The position numbers and the translations under genes are program-made. 64,000 bases of DNA. Origin: Erythrobasidium yunnanense. Taxonomy: Eukaryota; Basidiomycota; Cystobasidiomycetes; Erythrobasidiales; Erythrobasidiaceae. Location of the stretch: contig BCJC01000001.1 of assembly GCA_001600175.1 (NCBI GenBank), forward strand, positions 3,271,652 through 3,335,651. The letters are read 5' to 3'. Shown in pieces: positions 1 through 10,390 of the stretch. Each line of letters begins with the position of its first letter. Position 1 is the first letter of the stretch. A model generated the notes under the pieces. The model worked only from the letters and a program-made list of their open reading frames with translations. It was not told where the DNA came from and searched no databases.

Positions 1-685
1 GCTTCGACATTGGCAGTCTGGAACCTTGCTGGCTATAGCGTCGGAGATGCATTCACACGCCCAATCCTCTGCCTACTCTGGTCAAACGTTGCGATAGACT
101 TGCTCATCGTAGTAGTATTGACCTGTAATCTCAAGCACAAGCAAAGAGGCATGACGGAACGGTAAGTCCCAGGTTTTCCTGTGACTTAATGCAGACCAAC
201 GCTAACGCGTAATATGAACAGAGGTATCAACATGGTCAACGGACTCGTTCGCTTGGCATTCGAGACTTGTGCAGCACCTCTTGTTGGAGCACTGTTTGCT
301 GCGGTCGTACTTACCGTGTCTCTGTTTTACCCGTTACTTGGAGGGGTGAGCCACTCTTTGTTTTGATAGACGATGGGCTAGCAGCTGACTTTGGCTCTAA
401 TGTCCACAGTGTGTCTATGCTACTATGCCTGCTCTTCCTTCCTTATATCTTCACTCCTTTATCTACTGCCTGGAAGGCACGCAAGCGCAAGCGCAGAGAA
501 CGAACGACATGCTAGCAGCGCCAAGTCTGCATATCGATTTGCCGACTACGGGCATCACCTCGTCCGAGCTCGGTGTACGGACCCCGCTGGCATCTGGACA
601 GAAGACGACCGAAGTGCAGTACGAGGGATTTACGCCCGAGGTGCAATTCACTACGTGGCGGCCACCGGCGGCGTGGGGGAGTTGA
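1..685 (+). CDS. DUF6534-like multi-pass membrane protein, 3' part
   Basis: This is the C-terminal part of a gene that starts before the window. Exons 1-161, 222-345 and 410-685 join in phase with GT-AG introns of 60 and 64 nt. The protein has hydrophobic segments around NVAIDLLIVVVL and PLVGALFAAVVL, a linker NLKHKQRGMTER between them, then LPSLYLHSFIYCLEG and a polar tail. The order (W, then a D in a helix, charged loop, helix, then Y-x-x-S near a last helix) resembles the DUF6534 family of basidiomycete membrane proteins, whose function is unknown. The gene at 2602-3992 is a paralogue with introns at the same positions, and its matching exon is also 124 nt. The family call is by pattern only. 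The missing 5' end prevents any statement about the N-terminus. Confidence 0.6.
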
Positions 686-846
686 AAATAGGAAGGCGCA
701 GGCTGTTTGACATTTGTTAACTATAAAGGATGTATTGATCTTCAGTGTTATTGTTACACAAGAGGCGCCGGCAAGCCCTAATCGCTCCAGATATCTGACA
801 GGATTTTGGCTAATTATCTCCATACAATGTCTGACCCCCGATCAGG

Positions 847-2034
847 TCAATCGCTATCTTCGTCCTCCTCGTACTTGTCTCGCACGTCCTCCCATCGCAA
901 TTGCCATATGGACCAAAAGCCGTTGTAGTATGGCTGCTGGGTGTCTTCCAGAGCGCGAGAAACGAAGGCAGAGTAAGCAGCGCGACGGCTCTGCTCAATC
1001 GCTACCGCGTCAAAGTCCTGGGGACATAAGCGCCCTATTCTCATATCGGGTATTGCCTTGAGGTTCGGAAATCTGTCTGGTATTGCGAGGAAGTTCAGAA
1101 GATCTTGCACTTCGCGAAGTTGGGGCTCCTCGCAGATTAATCTCAACTCTTGAAGCGACTGTGGTAAGCTCTGAAACATGTCGGGAAAGTCGGGAAATTG
1201 CACAGCCGCATATTCGAAAGTTTCCAGGTTGTCGAACTTATTGAAGCGGAAGTTCTCTATAGCCCAGCTTTCTCCTTCCCCAGTTATCCGCAGGTGAAGT
1301 TTCCTCAGCTGAGGACCAATGCAGTCCAGTAAGCAATGGAGGCCCTGCTCGAACGCGTCCACAGCGTCATCTAACATCTCTCCGTCGCGACGGATACGGA
1401 GCGTGAGGTGAGTGAGGGACGGCACATGACGAAGGAGCCCTGATACTGCTTGCTTGTTCCCTTGCCGATAGGTGAGATCCAGCTTCCACAGATGTGGCAG
1501 GGACAGTGAGATGAGAGCCTTCTTCTGCGCATTCGACTGAACCCGGTAGGCTAACGTGAGTACCCGCAATGTCTCGCCGTGTCTATCGATCACTTTCTGA
1601 TTAGCTATTCCCCCAAAATCTAGCTTCCGCAATTGTCGAGCGGGAACCATGTTCGTTTGATATAGATGTCGACTGAACTCGGGATTCAGCTTGATTATAC
1701 TGATCTTTGGAAACGTGCATCTTGTAAGCCGAGACACGAGGATGTCCGGTAGAATGACCCTAGAAAAGTCAAGATGCACTGTGAAGGCCGCGTATGCGGG
1801 ATTGAAATGGAAGAGGACTTCCACGAAAGCAATAGCTTTGTTGATATTGACCAGTTTGATCACAGAATATAGAATGGGAATGCCGAGCAAATGCCATTTC
1901 CTGCTGACTCGGATGATAGCATGGAGAGCAGGAGTGTTCTTGTCAAGTGACAGGCTGTATCTCGGAGCGGTATTATGGACGTGTCTGAATATCGAAGCGA
2001 GAATCTCGTTGGGAAGGGACATGATGGATGTCAT
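847..2034 (-). CDS. F-box / LRR-like protein (subfamily C)
   Basis: Single-exon ORF of 395 residues on the minus strand. An F-box lies at residues 1-45 (SLPNEILASIFRHV, then a W at SRKWHLLGIPILY). The rest is leucine-rich with irregular LRR-like segments such as LRKLHLRI and LQELRLIC, and it ends in an acidic tail. F-box proteins bind Skp1 and present substrates to SCF ubiquitin ligases; the LRR-like part would bind the substrate, which is unknown. The 455-residue protein at 3961-5328 is its closest relative here (shared ILYSVI/LLYTNV region and HF-PAYAA motif). Just upstream (2035-2095) is an intron-like leader with acceptor TGCAG two bases before the ATG and a 22-bp tandem repeat. Confidence 0.8.
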   Translation of the reverse strand: MTSIMSLPNEILASIFRHVHNTAPRYSLSLDKNTPALHAIIRVSRKWHLLGIPILYSVIKLVNINKAIAFVEVLFHFNPAYAAFTVHLDFSRVILPDILVSRLTRCTFPKISIIKLNPEFSRHLYQTNMVPARQLRKLDFGGIANQKVIDRHGETLRVLTLAYRVQSNAQKKALISLSLPHLWKLDLTYRQGNKQAVSGLLRHVPSLTHLTLRIRRDGEMLDDAVDAFEQGLHCLLDCIGPQLRKLHLRITGEGESWAIENFRFNKFDNLETFEYAAVQFPDFPDMFQSLPQSLQELRLICEEPQLREVQDLLNFLAIPDRFPNLKAIPDMRIGRLCPQDFDAVAIEQSRRAAYSAFVSRALEDTQQPYYNGFWSIWQLRWEDVRDKYEEDEDSD

Positions 2035-2051
2035 GCCTGCATTGCATAACT

Positions 2052-2095
2052 GTCAGCGTTTCGGCGCACTACAGTCAGCGTTTCGGCGCACTACA
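2052..2095. repeat. 22-bp perfect tandem duplication in F-box leader
   Basis: Two perfect adjacent copies of a 22-bp unit (2052-2073 and 2074-2095), beginning GTCAGCGTTTCGG. Read on the minus strand, each copy carries GCTGAC, a good fungal branch-site match, and GTAGTGCG, a possible donor. The repeat lies inside the inferred 5'-leader intron of the F-box gene that starts at 2034, so the duplication may have doubled its branch site. Confidence 0.85.
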
Positions 2096-2601
2096 CTATG
2101 ATCCGACGGTACAGCTACCTTTCTATGCTCTCCTAATCAGAACTGGACGGTTGTTGATGTTGACTTCGTTCTAACGCGACAGGGCAATCCAAAGTCCAGA
2201 CAGCAGAAGACCATAAGACCCAGGCTTGAAGATGATCCACGACTGTTTGTGCTACCAGTCCTGGCCTCACGAGTGTTCTGCGAAGGTTCGTCCTGTCGAG
2301 CCAGCCCAACCACCATCAACCCAAGCTTCGATAATTGAGTTCTGCAAGCCACGAGGATCTACAAATTGCAAAGGCGAAGCTGACCTGAACACTGACCTGT
2401 TGTAACCTATTGTTCACTTCGAGACTCGACTCTGGGTCTGGACGCTTTAGGCAGCGCTATGCGACCGGAGGGCTAGCCTTGGCCCGTCATGCAACGGTGA
2501 AACTGATTCTGAATTGATGTGTGAAGCTGATACAGAGATCCTGTATCACTTTCCTGTCACTACTGATTGCTGGACAGAATAATCCTCGTCAAGCGGTTAC
2601 G

Positions 2602-3992
2602 ATGGCAAGCCTCGACACGCTGAGCCCGACAGCTCCAGCGGCTCTGGCTCAAACGCTGCTGCTCCCTCGTGCAGTTGGATGGCCAGTTACTCTGGCGTAC
2701 ACCTAGTAGACATACAGTAGTCTGACACGTTCTCTGGCAGCATTCTCCAGCTCTTCTTGGGAGGAATAGCAACACTACGCGCTGTCGCTGCTCTCCGTCA
2801 ATCATGGCGAACACCGCTAGCAAAGCAATTGTTGGTCGCCTCTCTAGTGACGAATCTAGTCGCAACAGGCTGTGTGGCCTATGAGATAGCTTTCTGGATG
2901 ACTCTCCAAGACCGGTCCTTCGTTTCGCTTGTGCAACTCAGACTAGCAGACGCCGTCTGGGTCTTCCCAACTGCTTTCGGAGCAATCTTCACACAAGCAT
3001 TCATGGCGATCAGATGCTGGCGGATCATCGGAAAGAACCTCTACTTTGGCATCTTGGCCGTCTTTTCAATGCTCTGTCTCGTTGGAGCGTCAGTCTGGTT
3101 GAAGGTCATGATATGTGAGTGCTGAGCCGACGCATTCAAGCTCTATACATGTGGCATCGCTGATTACTCTCACGTCAGTCCTGGTCAAAGATGGAAAGGC
3201 CGCTCCCAAGTCACTCCTACCTTCGTTTGTTCTTGGATTCTGGACCAACGCAGCAGTCGACATCCTGATCGTCGTCGTGTTGACCATCAATCTGAAGAGG
3301 AGGTCGGAAGGCATGATCGAGCGGTGAGCCTTGGCAGAATCCATGCTACTATACCATTGGCTAACTTGACATTCACTACAGGGGAATACGCATAATCAAT
3401 GGAGTCCTTCGATTAGCTTTCGAAACGTGTGCAATACCTCTAGCCGCAACTCTCTTCGGGGCCATCGTGATAACGCTTGCGCTGTTCTACCCGCAGCACA
3501 CTAGTGTGCGCACACGTTGCCCTGCTATTGAAGTTTCTGTACTGATCGATTCGTCTACAGCTCGTCTATGCAACTATCCCCACGCTACCTTCACTCTATC
3601 TCCTGTCTTTCGTGTACTGCTTGGAAGCGACACGAACGCAAGCTGATAGAACTCGCGACATGATGGCTGTACCGTCTATCCACCCTAGCATGCCGACAAC
3701 GGCCGGCGGTACGACACTATGCACTGAGCATGCCGATTCGAAGGGCTCGAAAATCGCGACAGAGGATTTATCGTTCCCTGCTGTCGTGCATTTTACCACT
3801 TGGACTCCGCAGGGACAGCTTCAGCAGGTGTTCATATGTCGGAGATATGAGAGATGTGAGTGCAATTGTCGTTGTACAACAAAAAGGCACGCTTGTAAGC
3901 AACAGCGGACAAACTACATCAAGTTCTCTTGCGGCCCATCTTGTACTTCCGCAGCCCAAATTAGGCTGCTAATGCAGCAGCGATCGCTGTGA
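2602..3992 (+). CDS. DUF6534-like multi-pass membrane protein, paralogue 2
   Basis: Five exons fit in phase: 2602-2696, 2741-3114, 3179-3323, 3382-3505 and 3561-3992, about 389 residues. The first intron could alternatively run from GTTACT to the CAG at 2750. Hydrophobic segments include LLVASLVTNLVATGC, DAVWVFPTAFGAIFTQAFMA and LYFGILAVFSMLCLVGA, followed by NAAVDILIVVVLTINLKRR and PLAATLFGAIVITLALFY, then LPSLYLLSFVYCLEATR. This is the DUF6534 layout of multi-pass helices; function unknown. It matches the gene at 1-685 over three exons with conserved intron positions. Its tail is longer than that of copy 1, and the last 32 nt overlap the 3' end of the minus-strand F-box gene at 3961. The exact stop is therefore less certain than the core. 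Confidence 0.6.
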
Positions 3993-5328
3993 GCTCTTGT
4001 ACTAGCGCAGATGCCTCTTCGCCGTACTCGTGCTCGGCTTCAGCTGCGTCTGCATTTGTGCCTTGACCGTTATTTTCCGCAGTCTCGTCATCCTCATTGT
4101 CCTCATTATTCTGATCTTCCCAAAGCTGGAGGAGGCCTGGTGTAGCTTGAAATTTGGTCTTCCAGAGAGACCTGTAAGCGTACGATATTCCGCTATAATC
4201 CAGTCCTCGCGCAACGTTGTTCTCCAGTCCTCGCGCAACGAAAGTCATGTATACACCATCGCGCTTGGCTTTGAGCTCCGACGGTAGGAAAGCCTGAGGG
4301 CTGAATTCGGCGAATGTGACATCGGGCAGAGCAGTGAGATTAGGGAATCTATCTTCTTTGACCAGCAAGTCCAATATCTGCTGAACTTCCGTATCTAGAA
4401 GACGCTCGCAATGGATTTGAATCGATTTGAGAGATGGAGGAAGACTTTGCAGTAAAATCATAGTGGATGGCAGTTGACAGCCCGAGTAAACGAAGTTCTC
4501 CAGCTGACCGTGTTTAGTGAGTCGGCAGTAATTTAGCGGCCAGGTCCCTCCAAATTTATTCTCGGCTTTGATCGAGAGAGTCTGCAACCCGGTCATCCGA
4601 TTTAGCAAGTCCTTGACCTGCTCTTCTAGTCCCGCTCCCGACGATGTGCACGATACATTGAGATATAGATGTGTAAGCGCTGGCAGATGCTGAGCCAACG
4701 TGGGCATGGCTCCTTTGCTACCTCCGTGATAGGATAGGTCCAATCTCCACAAGCGTGGCAGGGAGAGAGCGAGCGTCCCCTTCGGCTGCTTCTGTCGGTC
4801 ATACGTTTGGTAAGACCCGAGGAAAGATTCTGGTTTCCCTATACCCAGCTTCAAAATCTCCAGGGATGCGCTATGTCTGTCTATGACCTCTTGACATCCT
4901 TCGCCGCGGAATTCCAGATATTTTAAATGATTGTCAGGTAGCATGCCTGAGGCTTGCGGTACTTCAGCGAACGCCGTTCTCACTGATAGACTTGTGAGAT
5001 TGGTGAAAGTGCATTGGATTAAACGGGTCGAGAGGACTTCCGGTAAGTCGACAGCCTGCATATCGAGGCGGTACGTCAAAGCCGCGTAAGCAGGCTTGAA
5101 GTGGAAGATCGTCTCTACGAAGCGGATAGCCCGGCTGATGTCACTCAAAATGACATTCGTATAAAGCAGGGGAATGCCGACATTGTGCCATTTCTGGCAG
5201 ACTTGGATGAGACGATGCAGTGAGGAGGTGTACCACTTTCTCGTACGCTCATTGTAGCTGCGAATAGGCGTAATGCGCTGGAATATAGCTACTAGCACCT
5301 CGTTGGGAAGGGAGCTGATTGAGGCCAT
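3961..5328 (-). CDS. F-box / LRR-like protein (subfamily C) with acidic tail
   Basis: Single-exon ORF, 455 residues. The F-box at residues 1-50 contains SLPNEVLVAIFQRI and CQKWHNVGIPLLYTNV. A leucine-rich body follows (LWRLDLSYHG, LTHLYLNVS, LQTLSIKAE), then an Asp/Glu/Asn-rich low-complexity tail (WEDQNNEDNEDDE) and a final alanine-rich helix. It is a presumed SCF substrate adaptor with unknown target. It is paralogous to 847-2034, and each of the two lies tail-to-tail with a DUF6534-like gene, which implies duplication of a two-gene unit. A 24-nt-period repeat sits in frame near residues 365-380. The ATG is preceded by GGCAG plus one base, again intron-like. Confidence 0.8.
   Translation of the reverse strand: MASISSLPNEVLVAIFQRITPIRSYNERTRKWYTSSLHRLIQVCQKWHNVGIPLLYTNVILSDISRAIRFVETIFHFKPAYAALTYRLDMQAVDLPEVLSTRLIQCTFTNLTSLSVRTAFAEVPQASGMLPDNHLKYLEFRGEGCQEVIDRHSASLEILKLGIGKPESFLGSYQTYDRQKQPKGTLALSLPRLWRLDLSYHGGSKGAMPTLAQHLPALTHLYLNVSCTSSGAGLEEQVKDLLNRMTGLQTLSIKAENKFGGTWPLNYCRLTKHGQLENFVYSGCQLPSTMILLQSLPPSLKSIQIHCERLLDTEVQQILDLLVKEDRFPNLTALPDVTFAEFSPQAFLPSELKAKRDGVYMTFVARGLENNVARGLDYSGISYAYRSLWKTKFQATPGLLQLWEDQNNEDNEDDETAENNGQGTNADAAEAEHEYGEEASALVQELTAIAAALAA
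4199..4240. repeat. In-frame short tandem repeat inside F-box gene
   Basis: An 18-nt unit (TCCAGTCCTCGCGCAACG) occurs at 4199-4216 and 4223-4240, period 24 nt. On the minus strand it encodes VARGLENN followed by VARGLDYS, an 8-residue repeat. It is a recent slippage-type expansion that keeps the frame. Confidence 0.8.
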
Positions 5329-5767
5329 CCTGCCAGTGCAAGGGTGTCACGACTTTCAATGAGTGAGGCCTTGTCAGAGTCTCAAAGACTATAGCTTCAC
5401 CGTGTATGGTTGCGCAGGTAGTCCAGCTTGAAGCCGTCGAGAACAAGCTGCCCTGGCTTGCTTCGAGTCGATGCGCCAGCCGCGGAGGAGTGCGAAGTGA
5501 TGTACGTCGCTCGCTAGCTTGGAAGATGAATATTGCTGCAAGATGCCGGTGTGCTGCTCAGACCGCTAAGGACGATTCTGTCGAAACGGTCCTATACACT
5601 CTCGCATCAAGCGACGACTGCGATACATCGCCAAACGGTATAGCCAGCCTACCTCTTCTATCTTGAGCGAACAGAATCGATGAACGATATCTGCGCGCTG
5701 GTCGCGCGCGTACGACCGCTCTTGACTCTCGAGATGCTTCGGAATCAAGAAGCTCTTCTCGCTGATA
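5329..5767. other. Intergenic / leader region
   Basis: Presumed promoter and leader of the F-box gene at 3961-5328. A leader intron 5330-5400 (GTGAAG...GGCAG on the minus strand) is possible. Open frames exist on both strands, but none has a convincing start, domain or composition. Confidence 0.4.
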
Positions 5768-5774
5768 ATGTCGA

Positions 5775-6835
5775 ATGACCAGCTCTTCCCATCAATGCTA
5801 TCCCTATGTTCGAGCACCTTTCAACCTGCTGATGCTCACTCCCTTTCACGCTTTGATGCCTGCAGCTGCTGGTGGTTGCTGCCTCTCGATCTCGTACCAG
5901 GTAGCAATGGCATCACCAAGACAGCCTCTGACAAGATCTTCCAATGCAGCAGTCGTAGCAGTCAGGTCATCACGCAGGCCGCAATTGACTAGCTCCATAC
6001 GGTTTCAACGAGACATCCCCGACAGCGCACTCAATGCTTTTCGAAAAGATTCGGCTGCAAGTCAGGCCACCCCTCGTGCAAGCTCAGAATCTAGTCGTGG
6101 TCCTGGCTCTTCATATCTGTCTGGCGGAACTGACTACTTCAACTTTCGTAAAAAGAGCACAGCTAGCATTGGATCCCTTTCTTCCGCTCCAAGCTGTCTA
6201 CAGTCTGATGGCAGGCCATGCAAGTAGGGAGAATCAGGTAGCATTCCTTGCGCAAAGCCCATCTGAAGCTAGTGCTCTGCAGACCCACCAAAGTCAGAGA
6301 CATGGAAAGCCTTCTGCCTACCCGATCTAGAGAGACAATTCCGAAAGCACGTCCCACAGGAATGACACCCAGTCCGCACGAGACTCATCTGGACCTACAA
6401 GTAATTGGCAAACGACCGAATGCCTCTATGCGACCTGGCTTGAAACATGCCCTCTCGAGGACCGAAAGCGTTCAAGTCGGCGCCGCTCAGAGACTCAAGC
6501 CTACTCTTAAGATTCAGGGATATTTTCTTTCACCCGATGCTTCGAGTCCGCCTACTCCAGATGCCAAGACCTCAAAATCACGACATCGTCCACCCTCCGT
6601 AAAGGTCGGGGACATCTTCCTCGATAGCGATACTGCCGAGTTTTACATGTGCAACCAAGTAGGCGCATACGAGCATCGAGCGCTCAAAGCCCATCTGCCA
6701 GTCAAGCTTGAGCAATGCTATCCTAACGCGGAAGCGTATGATGTCGAGAGTGATGATATCAAGTTCATACAAGAGCGATACGCAGAAGGAAAGACGGCGA
6801 AAGCTAGGTTACTTAACAGGCTCATATGCAATTAG
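5775..6835 (+). CDS. Serine-rich hypothetical protein
   Basis: Not recognised. A Ser/Arg/Pro-rich frame (for example SSESSRGPGSSYLSGG) runs to 6223. It joins in phase, through a 59-nt intron (6224-6282, GTAGGG...TGCAG), to a second frame ending at 6835. The C-terminal part looks ordered: VKVGDIFLDSDTAEFYMCN, then EQCYPNAEAYDVESDD and FIQERYAEGK. The start is uncertain; ATGs at 5768 (another frame), 5775 and 5919 are candidates, and an upstream intron is possible. It lies between the F-box gene and the aminotransferase gene. No function is proposed. Confidence 0.4.
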
Positions 6836-7138
6836 CACTGCCGAAGGTGTGCAGTGTATTTTGGCCTCGGGCTTCCATGCAGTCGTGACAGCTAGCGCGC
6901 AGTATTCATGTCAGGTCTCCATTGTCAAAGGTGCATATTGAAAGCCAGGTTCGTATCCTGATCTGTAGAAGCTGCGCCCCGATTCAGCAGAATCCGGCTA
7001 AGTCTCACTCTGCCTCAAACTGATTGAGCGCGTCCAAGTCGACGTTCTCGTCCATCTTTGGATTGATTCAAATAACTTGCCTAACACTCTCTCGAGTGAC
7101 CGGCTTAGCCTTTGACTAACCACGCTCTCTGCGTAACG
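6836..7138. other. Intergenic region upstream of aminotransferase
   Basis: About 300 bp with no supported gene. It presumably holds the 3' end of the hypothetical gene and the promoter of the aminotransferase gene. Confidence 0.4.
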
Positions 7139-8901
7139 ATGACACAACAAGAAGGTCTCCCTGATAATGCAGCATCAAGGCCGCCGCCTACTCTGTCGAG
7201 ACGAGCAAAGGATTCGCTGAAGAACACCAGTCCTGCTGCAGAAGCTATGCTCGCGAAAGTCTTTGGCGATCAGGTTGGCCTATCTCGGCGTTTGGCAACC
7301 CTGGGAGGATTCTGAGCTGCAACCTAATTGCAGTACTCGCCTGAGAATCCTAATGGACTATGCAACGCTGGAGGCGCTGAAAATGTCAGCATGAACAGGA
7401 TTCTGAAGCGCGACTGATCGCTAAAGCAAGTGTGTTGACAGTCTCTTATGTCAGACTGGCTTCTGGAAGAGTTCAGGACCCTTCAATTGGACTTCAAAGA
7501 CCTCACGTATGGCGATGCTTTGACCGGATCCCAACGTATCTTCCGCAACCTTTCCAAGCTCTTTCAGAATTACTTCCATCCCCTTACACCTGTTACGAGC
7601 AAGCATATGGTAGCTGGCGTAGGAGTCAGTGCCGTGCTTGACCAGCTTTGTGACAAGATATGCGATGCTGGCGACGTGATCCTGATTGCGGCGCCGTACT
7701 ACAGTGAGCCTTTCTCCTTATTAACGCAGTCCCAGCTAACTTCGTCATGTGATATCCAGATGGCTTCGATAACGATCTCAGCGCGCGAGCGATGGTCAAG
7801 CCAGTAGGCGTCCCCATCCCAGACGGCGTCGATCCTACCAGTCCACAAATATTCGAAGCATTCGAAGCCAAACTCTCGGAGCTCAAGAAAGAAGGACAAA
7901 CAGTCAGAGCATTGATTATGACGAATCCCAACAACCCGCTCGGCTTCATTTATCCGAAAGAAACGATCTTGGCATACTGTCGGTTCTGCGAAAAGCATAA
8001 TTTGCATCTGTAAGCGGTTGTACTGAACTCGTTGAACATGCTGATTGATATCTTGTCATATAGGATATCTGACGAGATCTATGCCCTCTCACTATACAAG
8101 AGCCGGAGTGAGTTGCGTGCGGTCGCGCTAGCTCCAAGCTGCAGGCTCAAACTTGGCAAAGCTCTGTCATCACCTCCGCAGTTCCAGTCTATCTTATCCA
8201 TTGACGTCGAGAAGGAAGCGGGCTGCAATGCAGCTCGGGTGCATGTCGTATATGGGTGAGTTTTGCGTTTAACAGGCGATTGAGAGAGACTTTAGCTGAA
8301 ATTGTATGTTAGCATGTCGAAAGACTTCGGAGCAAATGGTCTGAGGATAGGAGTGCTCGTCTCGCAGCATAACAAGGAGCTTATCAGCTCCTTCGGCATT
8401 AGCGCTATCCTCATGAAGATCTCGTCGCCAGCAGTCGGTCTTCGTTTGGACATATCCTTGAAATCTGCTGAGATCATTCGTCTACAGGACGCACTATGGT
8501 CTGCTATCCTTGAAGACGACAAGAAGCTAGCCTGGTATATCGACGAAGCACAATCGCGTGCCGGCGATGCCATCAACTTCGCGTATAGCTGGCTCGACAA
8601 GATGCATATCTCCCACTCGAACCCGGTCGCCGGGCACTTCATCTGGATAGACGTCAACGGCTACCTACCAAAGCGTGATGGAGAAGGGAAAGCCATCGAA
8701 AGCATAGCCGATCAAGAGATGGAGCTGTTCTCGCGCTTACTATTCCAGTGTAACGTCTATGTAGCGCCTGGAAGCTTCTATCATTCGCCCAAACCGGGGT
8801 TCTTCAGACTTACCTTCACGCTAAAACGGCCGTATATGGAGGAAGCTTTGAGGCGTTTCGAAGAATGCTTATTGGCAGTTCAGAAGGAGAATGAGAAGTA
8901 G
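7139..8901 (+). CDS. PLP-dependent class I/II aminotransferase, ACC-synthase-like
   Basis: Six exons fit in phase: 7139-7273, 7334-7384, 7442-7703, 7760-8009, 8064-8255 and 8313-8901, about 492 residues. Family landmarks appear in order: an N-terminal NPNGLCNAGGAEN segment, VAGVGVSAVLDQL near the cofactor phosphate site, APYYNGFDND, the TNPNNPLG motif, ISDEIYALS with the pyridine-N Asp, SKDFGANGLRIG whose Lys would form the Schiff base, and GFFRLTF with the carboxylate-binding Arg. The pattern (SKDFG...G-R-G) is that of 1-aminocyclopropane-1-carboxylate synthase and related fungal aminotransferases acting on amino acids. True ACC synthase activity cannot be inferred. The start is the first in-frame ATG (MTQQEG). 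The protein is probably cytosolic, as no signal peptide is seen. Confidence 0.85.
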
Positions 8902-9133
8902 TGCGAATCAGGGATTCTGCGCAATGCTATCTTCAATCTGCAATTCTCGGTACCTGTCTTTCTCTTTTGCTTTTCTGTTAAATACTTGTGCATCACATTT
9001 GTCTCGTCTTACAAGCTATATAGCTGCACCTTCAGCCTTCACCGAGCACGGCGAAACGCCTTAGCTGGCGATACTCATACATTCGCAAGAAGAGTCTAGC
9101 GAGCGCATAGTGCTTTCGCCTGCATCTAGGGGT

Positions 9134-9161
9134 AAGCTGTACGTGTCAAGCTGTACGTGTC
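9134..9161. repeat. 14-bp tandem repeat in F-box leader
   Basis: Two perfect copies of AAGCTGTACGTGTC (9134-9147 and 9148-9161), followed by a diverged partial third copy. They lie within the likely leader intron 9132-9200 (GTAAGC...CACACAG) that ends at the ATG of the F-box gene. Confidence 0.8.
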
Positions 9162-9200
9162 AACTGTACATGGAAACCACCGTTCTGAGCCCTCACACAG

Positions 9201-10390
9201 ATGCCTGGCGGTATACATTCGCTACCCATCGAGATTCTGGCCTACATACTCGGTTTGATCTCCGACAGCGACCATCGAGCCAACGCGCAGGACATACTAG
9301 CATGGTGTTCTCGCGTATGCAAGCTTTGGCATGCCATCATTATTCCACTCTTGTACACCAAAATCCATGTCGTCGAAGTCGACGACCTTATTCTTCTCTC
9401 TGAATGCTTCCTGCTGCACAAGCCGGAGTATACGAACCTGGTGCAGGAGTTGATTCTGGATGATATCAGAGAAGACGAGCCTCCGCATCTCATCTGCGCA
9501 AGGCTCATGGAACTCGATTACCCAAAACTGGAGAAACTGAGGTTGGCTTCAAGGTTCACACGCAGCCTCCGCATGTGGAGTGATATGCCATGGTTCCAAA
9601 ATGTCAGAAGCCTTAGCTTTACAGGCGGGAACCTTCCGACCCTCAATGGTGCTACACTACATAATCTGGAAGAGCTCACTTTACGCGATAGCAAATTCGG
9701 ATTTCCGGAACCTGTACCAATTTTCCCCTCACTGCGTCGCATCCACCTAGAGGACGTCAGAGCTTCACCGTCCGTCCGTCGCTGGATGCATGCTGCCGTC
9801 ACCAGTGTGCATACCGCTAGCATCACGATAACGCAAGGACACGTCATGGACGAGGACGGTCTAGAACCTGCTTGGGAAGAAGTGATCGCTACTTTGCCAG
9901 TAGACATCGAGAATCTCACTTACTCTACGATAATCAGTTGGGGGTCTGAATATCTAGCTCGAAGGATGGCAAGCTTTACACACTCCGTAGGCTTCATTTA
10001 GACGGAAACTCACTCACCGATATTCTCGATCACCTTCCACCAAGTCTGCAATATCTGAACTTGACTTTTGTCTCGGCAAAAGTCGAGCCTTTGGCTCGGT
10101 TTTTCGGTCGTCTACAAAGGGCAAGCACATTGCCGAATCTGCAGGCTATTCCTGAGCTCACGCTGCAAAACTTCGAAACTCCTCCTACCCACGCGCTCAG
10201 GGATGCGTGTTCAAAGGCATTCGCGTCCCTCGTGAAGGAAAGAGGCCTAATTTTCGAGCGGTATCCACCCAGACGACCACATCTCGTTTGGAATGGCAAT
10301 TGTCCACTGTGGAAGCCGCCCTCGCAGACGGATCAGACATTGCCGGGCGATGTGGTTGCGCCAGAAGGCAACATAGCGGATATGCAATAG
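9201..10390 (+). pseudogene. F-box / LRR-like gene (subfamily A) with an internal frameshift
   Basis: The frame from ATG 9201 (SLPIEILAYILGLISD, then CKLWHAIIIPLLYTKI) runs 266 residues to a stop at 10001. The paralogue-like sequence continues in another frame (LRRLHLDGNSLTDIL, LPPSLQYLNL, FFGRLQRASTLPNLQAIPEL) to 10390. Comparison with the intact relatives at 17547, 19360 and 21184 places a one-base shift near 9963-9968. No GT-AG intron of usable size could repair it. The gene is either freshly inactivated, truncated after residue 266, or affected by a sequencing error. The intact part carries the subfamily A signatures LLSECFLLHKPEY and LPTLNGATLHNLEEL. The ATG directly follows CACACAG, the end of a likely leader intron. 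Confidence 0.7.

Noticed and set aside
5566-5817. 83-codon minus-strand frame upstream of the serine-rich gene
   Set aside because: It overlaps the likely 5' end of the plus-strand gene, and there is no partner exon or homology that I can recognise.
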